Source of the DNA: an uncultured Collinsella sp.
GTDB taxonomy: Bacteria > Actinomycetota > Coriobacteriia > Coriobacteriales > Coriobacteriaceae
Assembly (NCBI GenBank): GCA_900548495.1
Contig: URKT01000037.1
Location: 1 to 20,683, forward strand
Length of the DNA: 20,683 nucleotides
Reading direction: 5' to 3'
In this document: positions 13,624 to 20,683 of the stretch, one piece after another
Layout of the letters: every line of letters begins with the position of its first letter
Numbering within the stretch: position 1 is the first letter of the stretch
Position numbers and translations under genes: made by a program
Notes under the pieces: model-generated
Told to the model about the DNA's origin: nothing
Seen by the model: only the letters and a program-made list of their open reading frames with translations
Database searches by the model: none

Positions 13624-15221
13624 TGTCCGAAACCCTCAATGCCCAGGATATCGCCAAGAAACTGCAGGAGCAGCTCACGAGCCTCTCCGCGACGGTCGAT
13701 ACGCATGAGGTTTCAACGGTCGACGAGGTAGGCGACGGCATCGCGCGCGTCTCCGGCCTCAAGAGCGCCATGGCAGGCGAGCTTCTGGAGTTCAAGAGCT
13801 CCGATACCGGTGAGACCGTCTTCGGCCTTGCCCAGAACCTTGACCGTGACGAGGTCGGCGCCGTTCTGTTCGGTGCCGTCGACTCCATCAAGGAAGGCGA
13901 CGAGTGCCGCACCACTGGCCGCATTATGGATATCCCCGTGAGCCGTGCCATGCTCGGCCGCGTCGTCAATCCGCTCGGCCAGCCCATCGACGGCCTGGGC
14001 GACATCGTCGCCACGCACCGTCGCCCCATCGAGTTCAAGGCTCCCGGCGTCATCGATCGTACCCCGGTGTGCGAGCCGGTTCAGACCGGTCTGCTCGCTA
14101 TCGACTCCATGGTGCCTATTGGCCGCGGTCAGCGTGAGCTCATCATCGGCGACCGTAAGACCGGTAAGACCGCCATCGCCATCGACGCTATCCTCAACCA
14201 GCGCGGCAAGGGCATGGTCTGCATCTATGTCGCCATCGGCCAGAAGGCCTCCACGGTTGCCAACATCCGCGAGACCCTCGCTCAGCACGGTGCGCTCGAC
14301 TACACCATCATCGTTTCGGCCACCGCTGCCGATTCCGCCCCTATGCAGTACATCGCGCCTATGGCCGGTGCCGCTATTGGCGAGTTCTTCATGTACAACG
14401 GCGAGGACGGCAAGCCCGCCAGCGAGACCAACCCCGGTGGCCACGTGCTCGTCATCTACGACGACCTGTCCAAGCAGGCTGTGGCCTACCGTCAGATGTC
14501 GCTGACGCTGCATCGTCCGCCCGGACGCGAGGCCTATCCTGGCGACATCTTCTACCTGCACTCTCGTCTGCTCGAGCGTGCCGTCAAGATGTCCAAGAAG
14601 AACGGTTACGGCTCCATGACGGCTCTTCCGATCATCGAGACCCAGGACGGCGACGTCTCGGCCTACATTCCGACCAACGTCATTTCCATTACCGATGGTC
14701 AGATCTACCTGCAGTCCGAGCTCTTCTTCCAGGGTCAGCGCCCGGCAGTCGACGTGGGTATCTCCGTGTCCCGCGTCGGTGGCGATGCGCAGACCAAGGC
14801 CATGAAGCAGGTCGCCGGCAACCTCCGTCTGGACCTCGCTTCCTATCAGGAGCTCGCTGGCTTTACGCAGTTCGGCTCCGACCTCGACGAGGCTACTCAG
14901 AAGCAGCTGACCCACGGTGCTCGCATGACCGAGCTCCTGAAGCAGCCGCGTTACAAGCCGTTTGAGGTTGGCGAGCAGATCGTTACGCTGTTCGCTGGCA
15001 ACGAGGGCTTCCTGGATGACCTGGAGATCGCCGACGTGCTGCCTTTCCGTGCCGAGCTCATCGAGTACATGGACAATGGCTTTGGCTCGCTGCTCGACAA
15101 GGTTCGCGCCAAGAAGATCGATGATGACACCAAGGCTGAGCTCTTGCGCGTCATCGGCGACTTCAAGCAGCAGTTCATGGCCAAGCACCATTCGGATGTT
15201 TCTGGATCAGAGGAGAACTAA
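13623..15221 (+). CDS. atpA: F1Fo ATP synthase subunit alpha
   Basis: Non-catalytic nucleotide-binding head subunit, 532 residues. It shows the N-terminal beta-barrel domain, Walker A GDRKTGKT (176-183; GDRQTGKT is usual, one conservative change), then VCIYVAIGQKASTVANI, LVIYDDLSKQAVAYRQMSL (Walker B region), and LHRPPGREAYPGDIFYLHSR, which includes conserved arginines at the subunit interface. The C-terminal helical domain ends with an acidic tail. GGAGGTG lies just before the ATG, within atpH. It is followed five bases later by atpG. Confidence 0.97.
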   Translation: MSETLNAQDIAKKLQEQLTSLSATVDTHEVSTVDEVGDGIARVSGLKSAMAGELLEFKSSDTGETVFGLAQNLDRDEVGAVLFGAVDSIKEGDECRTTGRIMDIPVSRAMLGRVVNPLGQPIDGLGDIVATHRRPIEFKAPGVIDRTPVCEPVQTGLLAIDSMVPIGRGQRELIIGDRKTGKTAIAIDAILNQRGKGMVCIYVAIGQKASTVANIRETLAQHGALDYTIIVSATAADSAPMQYIAPMAGAAIGEFFMYNGEDGKPASETNPGGHVLVIYDDLSKQAVAYRQMSLTLHRPPGREAYPGDIFYLHSRLLERAVKMSKKNGYGSMTALPIIETQDGDVSAYIPTNVISITDGQIYLQSELFFQGQRPAVDVGISVSRVGGDAQTKAMKQVAGNLRLDLASYQELAGFTQFGSDLDEATQKQLTHGARMTELLKQPRYKPFEVGEQIVTLFAGNEGFLDDLEIADVLPFRAELIEYMDNGFGSLLDKVRAKKIDDDTKAELLRVIGDFKQQFMAKHHSDVSGSEEN

Positions 15222-15226
15222 GCCCC

Positions 15227-16134
15227 ATGGCCAACCTTCGCGACATTAAGAAGCGAATCTCCTCGGTTACCACGACCAAGCAGATCACGCGCACGATGGA
15301 GATGGTCTCTACGGCCAAGATTCGTCGTGCCCTCGATCGCTCCAAGCAGGCCGAGCCCTATAAGGAGGCGCTGACCGACGTCATGTTGACGGTCGCCGGC
15401 GACGCCTCCTGTTCGGGCACCGATCCCATGCTGCAGAAGCATGAGAGCGTCAAGCATGGCCTGATTGTCGTTATTGCCTCGGACCGCGGCCTTGCCGGCG
15501 GTTTCAATACGACGGTGGAGCGCACGGCCGAAAAGCTCGCCGCTTCTTGGGCGAACGACGGCATCGAGTGCGAGATCATCGCGTGTGGGCGCAAACCGGC
15601 CACGTATTTCCGTGACCGCGCAAACGTCGTCATGCACTTTGAGGGCAACTCCTCTGAGCCCGATTTCAACCAGGCCCGCATGATCTCCTCTCATATCTGC
15701 GATGCGTATCGTGCCGGTGAGCTTGACCGTGTCGAGCTTGTCTACCACCACGCCAAGAACCGCGTGGATCAGGAGCTTCGCGTCGAGCATCTGTTGCCGC
15801 TCGACCCCGAGATGATCGCTATGGCCCACGGTCCGCGTAAGAACGAGACCGACGCCCCTAAGCGCATCTCGTCCACGTTCGAGTTCGTGCCCTCTCCCGA
15901 GCATGTTCTCGGCAAGCTTGTGCCGTCTTATATCCTGACGGTCATCTACCAGGCCCTGATCGATTCGGCGGCTGCCGAGCAGGGTGCACGCCGCAAGGCC
16001 ATGCACTCCGCGACGGAAAACGCCACCGCGATCATCTCGACCCTTACCCGCACGTATAGTCGCGTGCGCCAGGCTTCGATCACGACCGAGATTAACGAGA
16101 TCGTCGGCGGAGCCTCAGCATTGGAGGAACAGTA

Positions 16135-16135
<1 letters not shown>
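15227..16135 (+). CDS. atpG: F1Fo ATP synthase subunit gamma
   Basis: Central rotor shaft, 302 residues. The N-terminal helix MANLRDIKKRISSVTTTKQI, followed by TRTMEMVSTAKIRRA, and the C-terminal helix MHSATENATAIISTLTRTYS, followed by RVRQASITTEINEIVGGASAL, are the two halves of the family's coiled coil. The middle has ASDRGLAGGFNT. Residues about 190-215 include a slightly extended polar loop. ATG 15227 follows GAGGAG in the alpha-gamma spacer. The TAA stop overlaps the atpD ATG by one base. Confidence 0.95.
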
Positions 16136-17589
<1,454 letters not shown>

Positions 17590-17592
17590 GTT

Positions 17593-17985
17593 ATGCGTAT
17601 CCGCATCGTGTGCCCCGTGAGCTGCGCCTATGAGGGCGACGCTGCGTTTGTGTCGATTCCGTCCACGGATGGCGAGTTTGGCGTTCTGCCTGCTCACTCC
17701 AGCGAGATCTGCACGATCGACCGCGGTTACGTTCGCGTTTCCGATAAGGCCATGGGCACTGTCGACCACACGTTTGCCGTGGCCGGCGGCTATGCCCAGG
17801 TTGCGGACGATGTCGTGACCGTTCTCGCCGAGCGCGCTTGCGATTTGGCGACCGTCGATGCCGACAAGCTTAAAGCTGATATTCAAGGTTTTGAAGAGAA
17901 GCTGGGTAATTTGTCGGAGGATGATGCACGCCGCGCCTACCTCTATAATGAAATCGCATGGTGTAAGCTCAAGCTTGCCCAATAG
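17593..17985 (+). CDS. atpC: F1Fo ATP synthase subunit epsilon
   Basis: Rotor-foot and regulatory subunit, 130 residues. The N-terminal beta-sandwich domain shows DAAFVSIPSTDGEFGVLPAH, followed by SSEICTIDRGYVRV and FAVAGGYAQVADDVVTVLAE. The C-terminal helical hairpin (about 95-130) ends with YNEIAWCKLKLAQ. Family length is about 130-140, so both domains are present. ATG 17593 has no strong ribosome-binding site of its own; GGGGGAGAAGTAGG across the atpD stop probably serves. It is the last atp gene, followed by a strong terminator. Confidence 0.93.
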   Translation: MRIRIVCPVSCAYEGDAAFVSIPSTDGEFGVLPAHSSEICTIDRGYVRVSDKAMGTVDHTFAVAGGYAQVADDVVTVLAERACDLATVDADKLKADIQGFEEKLGNLSEDDARRAYLYNEIAWCKLKLAQ

Positions 17986-18021
17986 TCAAACGATTTAGCG
18001 TTCGACCATTTGCGAACACAT

Positions 18022-18060
18022 CATGCCCGGGATGGCCCAGCCACCCCGGGCATGCTTTTT
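18022..18060 (+). terminator. Intrinsic terminator of the atp operon
   Basis: CATGCCCGGG (18022-18031) pairs perfectly with CCCGGGCATG (18045-18054), a 10-pair GC-rich stem with a 13-base loop that can close further (TGG/CCA). TTTTT follows at 18056-18060. It is the strongest intrinsic terminator in the window. It ends right against the ribosome-binding site of murA. Confidence 0.85.
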
Positions 18061-18073
18061 GAAAGGGTAGACC

Positions 18074-19357
18074 TTGGATATTATCCGCGTTGAGGGTGGC
18101 CACGCCATCGGAGGCTCCGTGCCCGTCTCGGGCGCCAAGAACTCCGCGCTCAAACTCATGGCGGCAACGCTTCTGGCGCCGGGCAAGACGACGCTGCAGA
18201 ACGTGCCCGATATTTCCGATGTCCACGTGATGGGCAAGGTGCTCAAAGGCATGGGCGCTACGATCGATGTTCTCGACGAGCACACGCTCGAGATTGATAC
18301 CTCTCAGGTCGATTCTTGGGAGGCCCCCTACGAGCTCGTTGCCAAGATGCGTGCTTCCACAGCCGTGATGGGACCCCTGCTGGGTCGCTTCCATCGCGCC
18401 AAGATCGCCATGCCGGGCGGCTGCAACCTGGGTGCTCGCAAGATCGATATGCACATTCTTGGTCTCGAGGCCCTGGGCGTTGAGTTCGATACCGCCCACG
18501 GTTACATCAACGCTAATGCGCCCCAAGGTCTGCGCGGTACCACCGTCACGCTCGAGTTCGCCAGTGTCGGTGCGACCGAGAACCTCATCATGGCCTCTGT
18601 GCGCGCGAAGGGTACCACGGTTATCGACAATGCCGCCCGCGAGCCCGAGATCGTCGATCTCGCCAACATGCTCAACGAGATGGGCGCTAAGATTGTCGGC
18701 GCCGGTACGCCTGTCGTGACCATCGAGGGCGTGGAAGAGCTGCATCCTGTTACCCATCGCGTAGTGGGCGACCGAATCGAGGCCGGTACCTTTATCGTTG
18801 CCGGTGCGTTGATGGCCGACGATCGCGGTGTCGACGTCACGGGTTTTTGCCCCATTCACTTGGGCATGGTGCTCAAGAAGATGGAGCTCATGGGTATCGA
18901 CTGCGAGCGCGTCGAGGATGGCGTCCATGTGAACCGTGCCGAGCGTATCAAGCCGGTCGACATCCAGACGCTTCCGTTCCCCGGCTTCCCGACGGACATG
19001 CAGGCGCAGATTATGGTGCTCTCCGCCCTTGCCGACGGCAGTTCCGTTATTACCGAAAACATCTTCGAGAATCGCTTTATGTTTGCCTCTGAGCTGGTGC
19101 GCATGGGTGCCGACATTCGTATCGAGAGTCATCATGCCATGATTCATGGCGTCAAGGGCTTCTCGGGCGCACAGGTTACCTCGCCCGATCTGCGTGGCGG
19201 AGCGGCCCTCGTCGTAGCGGGCTTGATCGCCGACGGGACGACCGAGGTTTCGGCCATCCATCACATCAAGCGCGGCTACGAGCAGTTTGTCGAAAAGCTG
19301 CAGGCGCTCGGCGCGCATGTCGAGCATGCTACCGTCCCCGATCCCGCCATCTACTAA
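18074..19357 (+). CDS. murA: UDP-N-acetylglucosamine 1-carboxyvinyltransferase
   Basis: First committed step of peptidoglycan synthesis: transfers enolpyruvate from PEP to UDP-GlcNAc in the cytosol. The 427 residues contain the substrate-binding pair Lys22-Asn23 (SGAKNSALKLMAATLL) and the loop MPGGCNLGARKIDMH, with Cys117 corresponding to the fosfomycin-reactive Cys115 of the E. coli enzyme. PFPGFPTDMQAQ and NRFMFASELVRMGADI are further family motifs. The start is taken as TTG 18074, where MDIIRVEGGHAIGG matches the family's first strand and GAAAGGG lies six bases upstream. The gene begins only 13 bases after the atp terminator's T-run, leaving no room for a promoter between them. LCP follows after 12 bases. 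Confidence 0.95.
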   Translation: MDIIRVEGGHAIGGSVPVSGAKNSALKLMAATLLAPGKTTLQNVPDISDVHVMGKVLKGMGATIDVLDEHTLEIDTSQVDSWEAPYELVAKMRASTAVMGPLLGRFHRAKIAMPGGCNLGARKIDMHILGLEALGVEFDTAHGYINANAPQGLRGTTVTLEFASVGATENLIMASVRAKGTTVIDNAAREPEIVDLANMLNEMGAKIVGAGTPVVTIEGVEELHPVTHRVVGDRIEAGTFIVAGALMADDRGVDVTGFCPIHLGMVLKKMELMGIDCERVEDGVHVNRAERIKPVDIQTLPFPGFPTDMQAQIMVLSALADGSSVITENIFENRFMFASELVRMGADIRIESHHAMIHGVKGFSGAQVTSPDLRGGAALVVAGLIADGTTEVSAIHHIKRGYEQFVEKLQALGAHVEHATVPDPAIY

Positions 19358-19369
19358 TACAGGTTGCCT

Positions 19370-20605
19370 ATGTTTAATAAAAAGCCCCTCGCGGATACCA
19401 CCGCCCGAAGACCCTCAACTGGTGCGCAGGCCAAGATCTACAGTCGCGATAACGTGGCTCGCTATTCCGAGCGCGCTCGTCAACGTCGTCGTAGCCACAC
19501 GATTCGTCACGTCGCGCTCATTGTCGTGCTTGGTGTGCTGCTGAGTGCCACTACCGCTGCCGGCCTGTGGTTTGCCACCATTATGGGCAAGCTCGGCGAT
19601 TCTAATGTCATTACCGACAATCTGCGTCGGGTTCTGGTTGACACCGATGAGGCTAAGGATCCGTTCTACGTGCTGCTTCTTGGCACTGACGGCCGTCCGG
19701 GCGAGGATACGTATCGTGCCGACTCGATTATCCTGGCACGCATCGACCCCACGCAAAAGCAGGCGACGCTCATTTCCGTTCCGCGCGACACCAAGGTCGA
19801 GTACAAGGGCGAGACCATGAAGATCAACGCCTGCCATACCGTTGGCGGCGCCGAGGCCATGGTCGAGGCGGTCAACGAGCTGTGCGGTGTTCAGATTTCC
19901 CACTATGCCGAGGTCAGCTTCGACGGTATGCAGGCGCTGATTGATTCGGTTGGCGGTATCGACATTAACGCAACCGATGATGTTGACGACCCCGAGCACC
20001 TGGATATTAAGATTACCGCTGGCCAGCAGCATATGGACGGTGCCACCGCCCTTACCTATGCCCGCTGCCGCTACACCTATGCCGACGGCGATTACACGCG
20101 CATGCGCCACCAGCGTCAGGTGCTTGGCGCCCTTGCCAACCAGATTCTTAATAACTTCGATGCCACGAAGATCTTTGGCCTGGTTAATTCGCTGTCCGAT
20201 ATGCTCGTGACCGATATGAGCGTTCAGGATATCGTGGCTACGGTCAACGCCATGCGCGGTATGGATGTCGACGGTATCTACTCGGCCAACCTGCCCTCGT
20301 ACGCCGACGACAGCACCATGATCGACGGTGTGAGCTACGTCTTTGTCTACGAGGACGAGCTCAAGGAAATGATGGAGCGCGTCGATGCCGGCAAGGATCC
20401 CAAGGGTCCCAACACCATGGGTCTTTCCGACGGTTCCAGCTCTACGATCGGCGACCTGAACAACAACACGTCTGACGACTACGCAAACGGTACCGCAACC
20501 TCATCGGTCAGCTCTGACGATTCCGATGACTCAGGCGATTCGAGCGATTCGGACTACTACGAAGAGCCCACCGGCGACGGCAACGGCTACGAAGCCAACT
20601 ACTAG
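19370..20605 (+). CDS. LytR-CpsA-Psr (LCP) family cell-wall glycopolymer ligase
   Basis: Type II membrane enzyme of 411 residues that transfers lipid-linked polymers (teichoic-acid-like or capsular) to peptidoglycan. A basic cytoplasmic N-terminus (residues 1-45, Arg-rich) precedes one membrane helix (about 46-69). The extracellular LCP domain (about 98-300) has LLGTDGRPGEDTYRADSI, SVPRDT and ARCRYTYADGDYTRMRHQRQ, with the conserved Arg and Asp residues that hold pyrophosphate and Mg2+. A Ser/Asp/Asn-rich, low-complexity tail (about 345-411) follows. ATG 19370 is preferred over TTG 19364 because CAGG is better spaced from it. It is probably co-transcribed with murA. The stop is followed directly by the second repeat copy. 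The polymer substrate cannot be predicted. Confidence 0.92.
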   Translation: MFNKKPLADTTARRPSTGAQAKIYSRDNVARYSERARQRRRSHTIRHVALIVVLGVLLSATTAAGLWFATIMGKLGDSNVITDNLRRVLVDTDEAKDPFYVLLLGTDGRPGEDTYRADSIILARIDPTQKQATLISVPRDTKVEYKGETMKINACHTVGGAEAMVEAVNELCGVQISHYAEVSFDGMQALIDSVGGIDINATDDVDDPEHLDIKITAGQQHMDGATALTYARCRYTYADGDYTRMRHQRQVLGALANQILNNFDATKIFGLVNSLSDMLVTDMSVQDIVATVNAMRGMDVDGIYSANLPSYADDSTMIDGVSYVFVYEDELKEMMERVDAGKDPKGPNTMGLSDGSSSTIGDLNNNTSDDYANGTATSSVSSDDSDDSGDSSDSDYYEEPTGDGNGYEANY

Positions 20606-20683
20606 AGTTACGGCGTTTTACCAAACGCCGTAACGACTCGACGCTGCGCGGGCCGCATTTGGACAATCTGACGTTCAACTTCA
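20606..20683 (+). repeat. Structured palindromic intergenic repeat element, copy 2 (cut by window end)
   Basis: Matches 5019-5096 at 76 of 78 positions in the same orientation. It starts at the base after the LCP stop codon. The perfect 12-pair hairpin GTTACGGCGTTT (20607-20618) with AAACGCCGTAAC (20623-20634) is unchanged, and both differences fall just after it. The left arm of the long stem seen in copy 1 begins (GCGGGCCGCATTTG), and the window ends before its right arm. The hairpin probably helps end or protect the murA-LCP transcript. Confidence 0.85.

Overview
The window looks like a chromosomal segment of a moderately high-GC Actinomycetota bacterium, most likely class Coriobacteriia and probably Collinsella or a close relative. 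This is inferred from three things: a LuxR-type regulator fused to a multi-spanning membrane region (a hallmark expansion in Coriobacteriia), strong use of G/C at third codon positions, and the protein flavour of the ATP synthase and cell-wall genes. No rRNA, tRNA, CRISPR array, intact insertion sequence or phage gene was seen.

Layout. (1) 1-980: the 3' part of a membrane-bound LuxR-family regulator, cut by the left edge. (2) 1134-4125, minus strand: a P3B magnesium-transporting ATPase (mgtA), preceded by a ~210-base leader with a well-initiated 23-codon open reading frame that looks like a regulatory leader peptide. (3) 4340-5020: pyrE, followed by a structured palindromic repeat element. 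A gene-poor stretch of about 630 bases with several inverted repeats comes next. (4) 5653-6903: prmC with a large acidic insertion. (5) 6972-7615: a hicAB toxin-antitoxin pair with a 22-base perfect palindrome lying on its promoter. (6) 7750-10819: a Sua5/TsaC-type tRNA-modification gene, glycerol kinase and uracil phosphoribosyltransferase. (7) 11102-17985: a complete F1Fo ATP synthase operon in the classical order (small membrane protein in the atpI position, then B-E-F-H-A-G-D-C), with a good promoter in front and a strong intrinsic terminator behind. (8) 18074-20605: murA and an LCP-family cell-wall ligase. (9) 20606-20683: a second, edge-truncated copy of the repeat that follows pyrE.

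How the genes work together. Most genes are housekeeping: pyrimidine supply (pyrE, upp), translation fidelity and termination (prmC, tsaC), energy conversion (the atp operon), Mg2+ uptake (mgtA) and envelope building (murA, LCP). The accessory elements are hicAB and the intergenic palindromic repeat, found twice in the same orientation directly behind a stop codon (pyrE and LCP). The best candidates for something not previously described are the mgtA leader peptide and this repeat element. Others worth a look are the acidic linker in PrmC, the signal-peptide-like start of the ATP synthase b subunit, and the terminator pressed against the murA ribosome-binding site. All functional names come from motif recognition by eye; no database search was run.
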